From Sutterella faecalis (GTDB taxonomy: Bacteria; Pseudomonadota; Gammaproteobacteria; Burkholderiales; Burkholderiaceae_F), in the NCBI RefSeq assembly GCF_006337085.1, contig NZ_CP040882.1, forward strand, positions 2,418,001-2,482,000: a stretch of DNA of 64,000 bases. Direction: 5' to 3'. A model generated the notes under the pieces. That model was not told where the DNA came from. It saw nothing but the letters and a program-made list of their open reading frames with translations, and made no database searches. This document shows, piece by piece, positions 8,266 through 16,668 of the stretch (positions within the stretch are counted from its first letter, which is position 1; each line of letters starts with the position of its first letter). The position numbers and the translations under genes were made by a program.

Positions 8266-9330
8266 TCAGACGGTAAGCGCTTCAGGCACCTGAGCTTTGG
8301 GGAGGCTCTCGAGCGGCCAGCGGGGGCGTACGCCGAAGGCGAGCTTGTCGACGAGCGCTTCGCGTTCTGCCGCCGTCATGGATTCCAGACGCGCGATGCC
8401 GGCGGCGGCAATCATGGCGCCGTTGTCCGTGCAGAGGCGCATTGGCGGGAAATAGATCTTCCCGCGGCGGCGTTCGACTTCCTGTGTAAGCCGTTCGCGA
8501 AGCTGCCGGTTGGCGGAGACGCCGCCCGCCACGACGACATGGTTGAGGCGCGTCATCTTGATCGCGCGCACGAGCTTCGCGGCAAGGACGTCGACCAGAG
8601 CGTCGACGAAGCCCCGTGCAAGATTGGCCCGGAAGGCCTCATCCTTCGGATCGAGAGCGTTTGTTACCGCCGTGAGGACCGAAGTCTTGAGGCCCGAAAA
8701 GCTCATCATGAGGTTGGGCGCATGAATCATCGGGCGAGCGAGTTCGATTGCGCCCGGCGTTCCCTTGTCGGCAAGCGCGGATACGGCGGGGCCGCCCGGA
8801 TAGGGGAGGCCGAGAAGCTGCGCCGTCTTGTCGAAGGCTTCGCCCGCGGCGTCGTCGAGCGTTTCTCCCAGGAGCTCATAGGATCCAAAGGATTCAACCC
8901 GGAGGATCTGCGTGTGGCCGCCCGAAACCAGCAGCGCGAGGAAGGGAAATTCGGGAGCGGGCTTCGCAAGCCGCGCTGCGAGAAGGTGCCCTTCGAGGTG
9001 GTGAACGCCCACTACGGGAATCCCGAGCGCAAAGCCCATGGCGTGCGCCACGGCGTTTCCGGCCAGAAGGGCGCCCGCAAGACCCGGGCCTTCCGTTACG
9101 GCAATGGCCGTGATGTCCCTGCGGGTCTTTCCCGCTTTTTCAAGCACTTCATCGGTGAGCGCAACAACGCGCCGGATATGATCGCGGCTTGCAAGCTCGG
9201 GCACCACGCCGCCGTAGGCGCGGTGCATGTCGATCTGAGTGTGGAGCGCGTCGGCCAAGAGCCCTTCCGTATCGGAAATAAGGGCGGCGCCGGTTTCGTC
9301 GCAGGATGATTCAATACCAAGAACTAGCAT
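8266..9330 (-). CDS. tsaD: tRNA N6-threonylcarbamoyladenosine transferase subunit TsaD
   Basis: Catalytic subunit that transfers threonylcarbamoyl to A37 of ANN-decoding tRNAs, working with TsaB (27572), TsaE and TsaC. ASKHA-fold protein. The start MLVLGIESSCDETG at 9330 gives 354 aa; an ATG at 9342 is also possible and neither has a strong ribosome binding site. Visible: GGVVPELASRDHIRR, the metal-binding HHLEGH, LVSGGHT, and the C-terminal VVAGGVSANRQLR. Somewhat longer than E. coli TsaD (337 aa) through its C-terminal tail. Single gene, divergent from rpsU as in many proteobacteria. Confidence 0.96.
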   Translation of the reverse strand: MLVLGIESSCDETGAALISDTEGLLADALHTQIDMHRAYGGVVPELASRDHIRRVVALTDEVLEKAGKTRRDITAIAVTEGPGLAGALLAGNAVAHAMGFALGIPVVGVHHLEGHLLAARLAKPAPEFPFLALLVSGGHTQILRVESFGSYELLGETLDDAAGEAFDKTAQLLGLPYPGGPAVSALADKGTPGAIELARPMIHAPNLMMSFSGLKTSVLTAVTNALDPKDEAFRANLARGFVDALVDVLAAKLVRAIKMTRLNHVVVAGGVSANRQLRERLTQEVERRRGKIYFPPMRLCTDNGAMIAAAGIARLESMTAAEREALVDKLAFGVRPRWPLESLPKAQVPEALTV

Positions 9331-9560
9331 AGTGGGCGTCATTCTAAAGGAGAGCATCGGGCGTGCCTCTTCGGATCGGCAAAAAGAGAGACCCGGGACG
9401 AGACGCTCAAAAAATGCGAAAAAAATAGCCTTCGGGCGTTGAAGTATCTATGCGCTTTATGAGAAAATTCGCGCTTCGTACTCAGCCGCATCTTGCCCCG
9501 GAACCAGACGCGGGCTCGAGTTTCTTCATACATTTCCGGGTCATCACAACCAGGTGTCGA

Positions 9561-9773
9561 ATGCCTACTATTCGCGTTAAAGAGAACGAACCCTTCGAAG
9601 TCGCCATGCGCCGCTTCAAGCGCACCATCGAGAAGTCCGGTCTTCTGACCGAGCTCCGTGCGCGTGAATTCTACGAAAAGCCCACCGCTGAACGTAAGCG
9701 CAAGAAGGCGGCTGCCGTCAAGCGCCACTACAAGCGTCTGCGCAGCATGATGCTCCCGAAGAAGCTCTACTAA
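9561..9773 (+). CDS. rpsU: 30S ribosomal protein bS21
   Basis: Small-subunit protein of 70 aa needed for translation initiation. The ATG at 9561 (MPTIRVKENEPFEVAMRRF) follows AGGTG by 6 nt. The C-terminus is very basic (ERKRKKAAAVKRHYKR). First gene of the macromolecular-synthesis cluster rpsU-yqeY-dnaG-rpoD. Confidence 0.97.
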   Translation: MPTIRVKENEPFEVAMRRFKRTIEKSGLLTELRAREFYEKPTAERKRKKAAAVKRHYKRLRSMMLPKKLY

Positions 9774-9846
9774 TTGCTTCTCTTTGGCCTTCCGGATGGT
9801 CCGGAAAGGCTTTCAGAAAAAATCTGATATCGCTCGAAGGATGGTG

Positions 9847-10293
9847 ATGATTAAAGACAGAATCCGCGAAGATATGAAGGCCGCTATGCGTTCGCATGAT
9901 GCCGACCGTCTGAGCACGATTCGTCTCCTTCTCGCTGCGATCAAGCAGCGGGAAATCGATGAAAAGATCGATGCGACGGACGATCAGGTGATGGAAATCA
10001 TCACCAAGATGGTCAAGCAGCGCCGCGACTCGGTCGAACAGTATCGCGCTGGCGGTCGTGAGGACCTCGCCGGCAAGGAACAGAATGAGATCGATGTGCT
10101 CTCGGGGTATCTCCCCAAGCAGCTCACGGATGACGAAGTCATCGCGATCATCGATGAAGCTGTTGCTGCCGCGGGCGTCACGGGCATGGTCGGCATGGGC
10201 AAGGTGATGGGCGCCGTCAAGGCGAAGGTCACGGGCCGCGCCGATCTCGGCAAGGTCTCCGCTCTGGTGAAGGCCCGCCTCACCGCGAAGTAA
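9847..10293 (+). CDS. yqeY: GatB/YqeY-domain protein
   Basis: Protein of 148 aa, the normal length of YqeY, related to the C-terminal tRNA-binding domain of GatB; precise role unknown. The start MIKDRIREDMKAAMR at 9847 has AAGGA 6 nt upstream. Motifs: LSTIRLLLAAIKQREID, YRAGGREDLAGKEQNEI, LSGYLPKQLTDDEV and the C-terminal MGKVMGAVKAKVTGRADLG, the GatB/YqeY signature. It lies between rpsU and dnaG as in most betaproteobacteria, 73 bp after rpsU. Confidence 0.95.
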   Translation: MIKDRIREDMKAAMRSHDADRLSTIRLLLAAIKQREIDEKIDATDDQVMEIITKMVKQRRDSVEQYRAGGREDLAGKEQNEIDVLSGYLPKQLTDDEVIAIIDEAVAAAGVTGMVGMGKVMGAVKAKVTGRADLGKVSALVKARLTAK

Positions 10294-10422
10294 TCGCTGT
10301 TCGGCTCTGCTTCAGGCCGCCGGCATCGGAAAGCTGAAAGCACCGGATGCCGATGAGGCCGAAAGCTTCGTATCGCCGCAGGGCTCTCCGGAATGATTGA
10401 GGGCGCTGCGGACTGAAGGAAG

Positions 10423-10456
10423 AACCCCGGAGTCAATCTTCGGGGTTTTTCTTTTT
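10423..10456 (+). terminator. Intrinsic terminator between yqeY and dnaG
   Basis: AACCCCG (10423-10429) pairs with CGGGGTT (10441-10447), followed by a T-rich tract to 10456. An internal terminator before dnaG is known from the E. coli rpsU-dnaG-rpoD operon, where it keeps primase levels low; the same role is inferred here. Confidence 0.85.
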
Positions 10457-10533
10457 GCACGCGAAGCATTTTTCACTCAGAATCTGAGTCGGCATTTCTG
10501 CCGGGTCAGACTTCTCTTTTTTCTGCGTGTTCC

Positions 10534-13077
10534 ATGATTCCTGAGGGCTTCATTACGAGTCTCCTTGACCGCGCCGACATCGTCGACGTGGTGGGCCGCT
10601 ACGTGACCCTCAAGAAGGGCGGACGCAACTTCATGGCGTGCTGTCCCTTCCACAAGGAAAAGACGCCGTCCTTTTCGGTCAGCCCCTCGAAGCAGATCTT
10701 CAAGTGCTTCGGCTGCGGCAAGGCGGGCAATGCCATCGGGTTCCTGATGGATATTGAGCGCCTCGATTTTCCGGATGCCGTGAGGCGTCTTGCGGAAATC
10801 TACGGGATGGAAGTCCCCGAGGACCGCACGCCCGGCAGACAGGAAGCGAGGAAGAAAGCCCGCGCGCTCTCCGACTTCATGAAGGAGGCGGCGGACTACT
10901 ACACGTCCTGCCTCAGGAATTCGACGAAGGCGATCGACTACCTGAAGGCCCGCGAAATTTCGGGTGAAACGGCAGAGCGCTTCGGCCTCGGCTATTCGCC
11001 GGACGGATGGCACGGACTTGAAGCCGTTTTCCCAGGAGACCGCTACAAAGCGCAGGAACTCCTTACCACCGGACTCGTGCTCGAGAAGAACGGACGACGC
11101 TACGACGCCTTCCGCGACCGCATCATGTTCCCGATCCGTTCTCCGAAGGGAACGGTCATCGGCTTCGGCGCCCGCACGATGAAGGGTGATGAGCAGCCCA
11201 AATACCTCAACAGCCCCGAGACTCCCATCTACCATAAGGGAAGCGAACTCTACGGGCTTTATGAAGGCCGAGCTGCGATCGTCGAAAAAGGGCGCGCCAT
11301 CGTCTGCGAAGGCTACATGGACGTGATCCAGCTTTCGCAGGCAGGGTTCCGCGAAGCCGTGGCGGCTTTGGGCACCTCGATCACGCCTGAGCATGTCAAG
11401 AAGCTCTTCAAGCTCTCCGATTCCGTCTACTTTTCCTTTGACGGCGACAGCGCCGGCAGAAAGGCGGCAAAGCGCGCGCTCGATGCCGCGCTTCCCGTCA
11501 TCGGCGACGATCAGTCGGCGCACTTCGTGCTTCTCCCGCCGGAACATGATCCGGACAGCCTCATCAAGGCCGAGGGGCCTGAAGCCTATGAGCGCGAGAT
11601 GGAGAAGTCGCTTCCTCTCACGGTATTTCTGAAAAGCATTCTGGTTGAAGGAAAGGAGCTGATTTACGCTGAAGAGCGCGCGAAGCTCGTGAAGCAGGCG
11701 AAGCCCCTCATTCTTTCCATGAAGAGCGCTCCGGTGCTGAAGCTATCCCTCATGAAGGAGATAGCGGCGCTCGCCCGCCTGCAGCTTGAGGACCTCGAAA
11801 GAGAATGGGGCGTGGCGACGGAAAGAAAGACGGTGGAGCGCCCTTCCTTCGAAGCCGCTCCGCGTGCAGGCGGCCCGTACACAGGACGTTTCGGCAGCTG
11901 GGGCGCGCGCTTTGACTGGAGGCGTCGTCCGGCGCCGGAGCCGAGAATCGGCGTCCAGGATGTGCGGGACCGGATGCTGCAGTGCTTTCTCGCCTATCCG
12001 CAGCTTTTGGGTGAATTCAGCGCGCAGATTGAAGACGAATTCGTGATGAGCCCGAGCCCCGCGGCCAACAGGATCGTGGAAGTCTGGCGTGCAGCGGCGG
12101 GCGAGGAAGACGGGGAGCCGATGTCTCCTGCTGCGCTTCTGATGCGGCTTTCTGAATCCCCGGATGCCGCGCGCTATGAGTCGCTTCTTGCGGGCGAACT
12201 CACGCTCGATACGCCTGAGGAAGGCGCTCGCCTTGAGCTTCGCCGCGCGTTCCTTGAGCTTGAGCTCGAACGCGTCAAGGCGCGCGAACTCGTGCTCGGC
12301 AGTTCCGGCGCCGCCATTGAGGAGCTGAGGCGGCTCAAGTGCCGCCGCACCGAGCTCATGAAGCTTATTGCGAAGGCTGTCGAAGACGAGCGCATTTATC
12401 GGCGCGAGCAGGAGGACGTATCCCGCACGCGCGACTTTGCCAAAAATGAATTAGGAGAGGGGGCAACAACCCTTTCCGACAATCCCAAGGTGCGCGCCAT
12501 TCAGGAGCTCCTCTTCGGGAAAATGCGCGTGGGCAAAGCGGAAGCGAAAAAAATCCCGGCTGCGGAGCCGGCGGTAGAGACTCCGGCGCCCTCAGCGTCC
12601 CCGTTCGGGGCGCCGCCCTCGCCCTTTGGAAAGCCCCCGGCGCCTTCGATATCGTCCGGCGCATCCCCCTTCGGCGCACCGCCCGCGGTTGAGACGCCGC
12701 AGATGTCGCCTTTCGGAACGCCTCCTGCGGCGGCACCCGCGACGCAGGCGAGGGCGGCTGTTTCTTCGCAACCGGTTCACGCTGAGGCCGCGGCCGATTC
12801 GCCGCGCTCGCGCCGCGATGCCATTGCCAGGGCTTTGCGCGAGCAGGCCGAAAAGCGTGCCGGCATGAAGCTTGAAGATCCGGATCAGGATTTTCCGGAG
12901 GATTCCGGCGCCTTTGCCGTTGATGCGAATGAAGCGATGCCGCCGGAAATGCCGGAAGGCTTCGGCGACGGCATGGCGGACGAGGAGTTTTCAGGACTCC
13001 TTGAGGAGGCTCAGGAGAATCTCCCCGGCGACGTGCCCGACGCCGATCCCGACATGCTCGGACGGACGGGCGTCTGA
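10534..13077 (+). CDS. dnaG: DNA primase with extended C-terminal tail
   Basis: Primase that makes RNA primers at the replication fork. Order of parts: CHC2 zinc finger (CCPFHKEKTPSF, FKCFGCGKAGNAI; residues about 36-65), catalytic core with the TOPRIM domain (EGYMDVIQLSQAGF, then FSFDGDSAGRKAA; about 260-345), a helicase-binding region (about 480-640), then a tail to residue 847. E. coli DnaG has 581 residues, so about 200 are extra. The tail is Pro/Ala-rich and repeats the unit SPFGxPP at about residues 689-735 (SPFGAPPSPFGKPP, SPFGAPP, SPFGTPP), ending in an acidic stretch (EEFSGLLEEAQENLPGDVPD). The start lacks a strong ribosome binding site, consistent with low expression. The tail function is unknown. 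Confidence 0.95.
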   Translation: MIPEGFITSLLDRADIVDVVGRYVTLKKGGRNFMACCPFHKEKTPSFSVSPSKQIFKCFGCGKAGNAIGFLMDIERLDFPDAVRRLAEIYGMEVPEDRTPGRQEARKKARALSDFMKEAADYYTSCLRNSTKAIDYLKAREISGETAERFGLGYSPDGWHGLEAVFPGDRYKAQELLTTGLVLEKNGRRYDAFRDRIMFPIRSPKGTVIGFGARTMKGDEQPKYLNSPETPIYHKGSELYGLYEGRAAIVEKGRAIVCEGYMDVIQLSQAGFREAVAALGTSITPEHVKKLFKLSDSVYFSFDGDSAGRKAAKRALDAALPVIGDDQSAHFVLLPPEHDPDSLIKAEGPEAYEREMEKSLPLTVFLKSILVEGKELIYAEERAKLVKQAKPLILSMKSAPVLKLSLMKEIAALARLQLEDLEREWGVATERKTVERPSFEAAPRAGGPYTGRFGSWGARFDWRRRPAPEPRIGVQDVRDRMLQCFLAYPQLLGEFSAQIEDEFVMSPSPAANRIVEVWRAAAGEEDGEPMSPAALLMRLSESPDAARYESLLAGELTLDTPEEGARLELRRAFLELELERVKARELVLGSSGAAIEELRRLKCRRTELMKLIAKAVEDERIYRREQEDVSRTRDFAKNELGEGATTLSDNPKVRAIQELLFGKMRVGKAEAKKIPAAEPAVETPAPSASPFGAPPSPFGKPPAPSISSGASPFGAPPAVETPQMSPFGTPPAAAPATQARAAVSSQPVHAEAAADSPRSRRDAIARALREQAEKRAGMKLEDPDQDFPEDSGAFAVDANEAMPPEMPEGFGDGMADEEFSGLLEEAQENLPGDVPDADPDMLGRTGV

Positions 13078-13103
13078 TCCGCATTTTTTATTCCGACATG
13101 CAG

Positions 13104-13472
13104 AAATCAAGTTTGCTTACATCTCGTTACAAATAATCGTTTGCGAGATCTTGATTTTCCGTGGGGTTTTCACGAATTGTCGGGTTAAATATCCGTTCAT
13201 GTGGCAAAATTTAGAACGATCCCCCTGATTTTTTTGGGGGTGCATTGCTTTCGGGACGTAGAGTAAAAAGAATATTCTCTTTGCGAGACCCCTTCCGCTT
13301 TGCGCCTCGTGTCAGGACAGCATTCTGTATGAACAGATCGGGATCCTCCGGCTTCGGGAAAGGACTGGCTTTTCCCGGAGACGGCTGCGCACTACAGACC
13401 GTCCCTCTTTGAAGGAGGCTTCAGACGGGCGGCCTGTCACACTTCTGCGGCAGGGGGAATCTCTTCTGCCGC
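13104..13472 (+). promoter_or_regulatory. Structured rpoD leader region
   Basis: The 416 bp between dnaG and rpoD contain no gene but several inverted repeats: AAATCAAG (13104-13111)/CTTGATTT (13150-13157) enclosing ATCTCG (13121-13126)/CGAGAT (13144-13149); CCCCC/GGGGG at 13221-13240; CGGGAAA/TTTCCCG at 13355-13377; and GCGGCAG/CTGCCGC at 13447-13472, just before the ribosome binding site. Promoters for rpoD must lie here; I could not assign clear -35/-10 pairs. Confidence 0.45.
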
Positions 13473-13493
13473 GAAGGGCCTTAGGAGAGGTAC

Positions 13494-16184
13494 ATGGCGG
13501 TGGCTAAAAAGGCAAAGAAGGATGTCGTTGCGGAAGTAACGATCGAAACGAGCTCGAAGAAGCACGGCAAGAAGAAAACAAAGGCGCCGGCGCAGCTCGA
13601 GACTTCGGGCCTTACGCTTTCCATTGAATCTGTTGAAGCGGAAAAGCCCCGCGCTCCTGCCCGTCTGAGAAAGTCCGCCAAGAAGAAGGCACCGGCTGAG
13701 GAAATGGAGCCGGCTGAAGTCCGGTCTGAGGCGGTCGCGGAGGAAAAAGTCGAAGACGTTCCCGCTCAGGAAAAAAAGACAACCTCCCGCAAAAAGACGG
13801 CGAAGGCGGAGGATGCCTCTCAGCCCCAGGAAGCTGACGCGCCGGCGAAAAAAGTCCGCAAGCCGCGCGTGAAGAAGGTCGTTGAAGAAGCTCCGGCCGA
13901 AGAGGCCGCTGAAAAAACGACCGAAAAGGCCGGTGAAGGCGAAGCCGAGGCTGAAGAAAAGCCCGCCAAGACTTCCAAGGCGAGGAAGACTGCCAAGACG
14001 CCGAAAACGCCGAAGGCGGCGAAGACGCCGAAAAAGGCGGCTTCCAAGAAAAAAACGTCGAAAAAGGCCAAAAAGTCCGATGATGCGGACGAATTTGCCG
14101 ACGACGGCGGCATCGTTGATCTGATTGACGACGATGACGGAAGCGGCGACTACGAAGACATTCCGGACATTGAAGACGTTGCGGATGTGGAGGATATCGA
14201 GCCCGACGACGATGGCGGTGATGCGGGAGACGGTGCCGAGCCCGAACCTGAGACGGAGGCGGCTGACGAAGGCGCCCCGAAGAAGGTTCGCCGGACGAGA
14301 AAGTCGCGCGCTCAACGCGACAAGGCGCTTCTTGAAGCCATGCAGCACGGCTACGGCGCTCAGGAGGAGTCGAAGGAAGACCGCCGCTCGCGGCTTCTGA
14401 AGCTGATTACCCTCGGCAAAGAGCGCGGCTACGTCACCTACAGCGAAATCAACGACAACATCCCCAATACGCTTCTCGACGAAGACGCGATCGAAACGAT
14501 CGTGAGCATTCTCGGGAACCTTAATATTGCCGTGCATGAAGTCGCTCCGGATGAGGAGCAGCTTCTCATTCAGGGCGCGGGCGAAGCGGTGAGCGACGAG
14601 GATGCGGAAGCCGAGGCTGAAGCAGCGCTCTCCACCGTTGAGAGCGAATTCGGCCGCACGACCGATCCGGTGCGCATCTACATGCGCGAGATGGGATCGG
14701 TGGAGCTGCTTTCGCGCCAGGGCGAAATCGAGATCAGCAAGCGCATTGAGGACGGCTTGAAGCACATGGTGCTCGCCATTGCGCGCTGTCCGGTGACCGT
14801 GCGCGAAATTCTCGAGAGCGCCGAACGCATCCGGTCGGGAGCGGCCGCGATTGATGAGATCGTCGACGGCATTGTTTCGCCCGATGACCAGAAGAACGTG
14901 CTCGGAAGCCACGAGGACGAGACCGATATGGGCGCCTCGGCCATGACCGTGGGGCAGCTCGAGGAATTGAAGGAAAAGAGCCTCCAGATCTTCGACAAAG
15001 TGAGCGAACACTTCCATGCACTCGTGCGCGCCTTCGACGACAAGGGTCCGAAGACGCCTGAACTCGAGCCCCTCAAGGATTCGATCCAGCAGGAGCTCAT
15101 GAGCATCCGCTTCACGGCGAAGACGGCCGACCGGCTCTGCGAGTCACTGCGCCGCACGATTGGAGACGTGCGCGCGAGCGAGCGCGCCGTCTACGACGAA
15201 TACGTGCGCAAGATCGGCATTCCGCGCGATTGGTTCCTGTCCAACTTCATCCCGAACGCCACCCGCATCGGCTGGGTGGACGACGTGGCGGCGGCCTTCC
15301 CGGCGAAGGCTCAGGCCGTGCTTCACGTGCGCGCCAATGTCGAGGAGGAGCAGCGGCATCTCGCGGAGCTCGAAAGGTCCTCGCACATGACGGTCGACGA
15401 GCTCCTCGACACCTATAAGCAGATGGCAACGGGCGAAGCGAAGGCGAGAAACGCCAAGCGCGAGATGACGGAAGCCAATCTCCGCCTCGTGATCTCCATC
15501 GCGAAGAAGTACACGAACCGCGGGCTCCAGTTCCTCGACCTCATTCAGGAAGGCAACGTCGGCCTCATGAAGGCGGTCGACAAGTTCGAATACCGCCGCG
15601 GCTACAAGTTCTCGACCTATGCGACCTGGTGGATTCGCCAGGCGATCACGCGAAGCATTGCCGACCAGGCCCGCACGATCCGCATTCCGGTGCACATGAT
15701 CGAAACCATCAACCGCATGAACCGCATCACGCGTCAGGAACTTCAGGAAACCGGCGTTGAGCCCGACAGCCGCCGGCTTTCGGAATTGATGGAAATGCCT
15801 GAGGACAAGATCCTCAAGATCATGAAGATCGCGAAGGAGCCGATTTCGATGGAAACGCCGATCGGCGACGACGACGATTCGCATCTCGGCGACTTCCTCG
15901 AGGATACGCAGACGGTGGCGCCTGCGGAGGCGGTGCAGAATTCGAGCCTCTCGGAAACGGTCCGTCAGGTGCTCGACAGTCTCTCGCCGCGTGAAGCCAA
16001 GGTGCTTCGCATGCGCTTCGGCATTGAAATGCAGTCCGACCATACGCTCGAGGAGGTCGGCAAGCAGTTCGACGTGACGCGCGAGCGCATCCGCCAGATC
16101 GAAACGAAGGCGCTTCGCAAGCTTCGTCACCCGAGCCGTGCCGACAAGTTGAAGAGCTTCGTTGAGGGCGAGGGAAAGGACTGA
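13494..16184 (+). CDS. rpoD: RNA polymerase sigma factor RpoD (primary sigma), first of two copies
   Basis: Primary sigma factor of 896 aa (E. coli: 613). AGGAGAGG stands 3 nt before the ATG. Residues 1-195 are a basic Lys/Ala/Pro-rich tail resembling histone H1, residues 196-260 are strongly acidic, region 1.1 is about 297-360, region 1.2 starts with DPVRIYMREMGSVELLSR (391), then the non-conserved region, region 2 (ANLRLVISIAKKYTNRG; the DNA-melting YKFSTYATWW; -10 contact WWIRQAIT), region 3 (IRIPVHMIETINRMNRI) and region 4 (HTLEEVGKQFDVTRERIRQI). All core determinants match E. coli sigma-70. It follows dnaG as in the classical operon. A K/A-rich N-terminal tail is common in betaproteobacterial RpoD. 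A paralogue follows at 16669. Confidence 0.96.
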   Translation: MAVAKKAKKDVVAEVTIETSSKKHGKKKTKAPAQLETSGLTLSIESVEAEKPRAPARLRKSAKKKAPAEEMEPAEVRSEAVAEEKVEDVPAQEKKTTSRKKTAKAEDASQPQEADAPAKKVRKPRVKKVVEEAPAEEAAEKTTEKAGEGEAEAEEKPAKTSKARKTAKTPKTPKAAKTPKKAASKKKTSKKAKKSDDADEFADDGGIVDLIDDDDGSGDYEDIPDIEDVADVEDIEPDDDGGDAGDGAEPEPETEAADEGAPKKVRRTRKSRAQRDKALLEAMQHGYGAQEESKEDRRSRLLKLITLGKERGYVTYSEINDNIPNTLLDEDAIETIVSILGNLNIAVHEVAPDEEQLLIQGAGEAVSDEDAEAEAEAALSTVESEFGRTTDPVRIYMREMGSVELLSRQGEIEISKRIEDGLKHMVLAIARCPVTVREILESAERIRSGAAAIDEIVDGIVSPDDQKNVLGSHEDETDMGASAMTVGQLEELKEKSLQIFDKVSEHFHALVRAFDDKGPKTPELEPLKDSIQQELMSIRFTAKTADRLCESLRRTIGDVRASERAVYDEYVRKIGIPRDWFLSNFIPNATRIGWVDDVAAAFPAKAQAVLHVRANVEEEQRHLAELERSSHMTVDELLDTYKQMATGEAKARNAKREMTEANLRLVISIAKKYTNRGLQFLDLIQEGNVGLMKAVDKFEYRRGYKFSTYATWWIRQAITRSIADQARTIRIPVHMIETINRMNRITRQELQETGVEPDSRRLSELMEMPEDKILKIMKIAKEPISMETPIGDDDDSHLGDFLEDTQTVAPAEAVQNSSLSETVRQVLDSLSPREAKVLRMRFGIEMQSDHTLEEVGKQFDVTRERIRQIETKALRKLRHPSRADKLKSFVEGEGKD

Positions 16185-16213
16185 GAAAGTCCGGAAAAAA
16201 AGTTGAAAAACTG

Positions 16214-16243
16214 AAGGGTGCGGGTTATTCTGTGCACCCTTTT
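16214..16243 (+). terminator. Intrinsic terminator after first rpoD
   Basis: AAGGGTGC (16214-16221) pairs with GCACCCTT (16234-16241), then TT. It starts 29 bp after the rpoD stop codon. Confidence 0.75.
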
Positions 16244-16517
16244 GCCGCGGCCCGACCTCTTTAGAGAAAAGCATGTCCGGGAACGACGGTTCCGCCTGAA
16301 CGCACGAAGGAATAACGAATCCGCCCGGCAGCCGAAGCGCTGCTGCGGGGATCCATGGCGCGGAATGTAGATCCGCTTGAGATGTGCGCGAGGAGGCCGA
16401 AGTTCTGCGGGAGGCTTTTCCGGTCAGCAGCTGCTGATCAGAGTGAAGCGCGGCGAAGGACGAGCCGGAGGCCTGAGGTCTTCAGTTCAGGGGGACAGTT
16501 TGCATGAATAAAGCTCT

Positions 16518-16555
16518 GCGGCTGCATGCGCGCCATGCGGCCGCGGGCTTTTTTC
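16518..16555 (+). terminator. Second intrinsic terminator between the two sigma genes
   Basis: An 11-bp stem (16518-16528 with 16534-16544, one G-U pair) is followed by GGGC and six T. With the terminator at 16214 it separates the two sigma genes transcriptionally. Upstream of it lies a 14-bp perfect palindrome, TCAGCAGCTGCTGA (16424-16437), of unknown role. Confidence 0.8.
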
Positions 16556-16599
16556 GTCTTCGATGAATCCCTCGGGCAATCCGGCAACCGCGAACGCTA

Positions 16600-16647
16600 T
16601 TGACAGGATTTCGCCCGAAGCGCGGCTGTTCTCGCCAAGTGAGAACA
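16600..16647 (+). promoter_or_regulatory. Probable promoter and inverted repeat of the second rpoD
   Basis: A consensus -35 box TTGACA lies at 16600-16605, but no good -10 box stands 16-18 bp further. Downstream, TGTTCTC (16627-16633) and GAGAACA (16641-16647) are perfect inverted repeats with a 7-bp spacer, 21 bp before the start codon; the repeat could be an operator or a hairpin in the leader. Confidence 0.4.
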
Positions 16648-16668
16648 ATCGTGCCGAGGAAGAGCACT

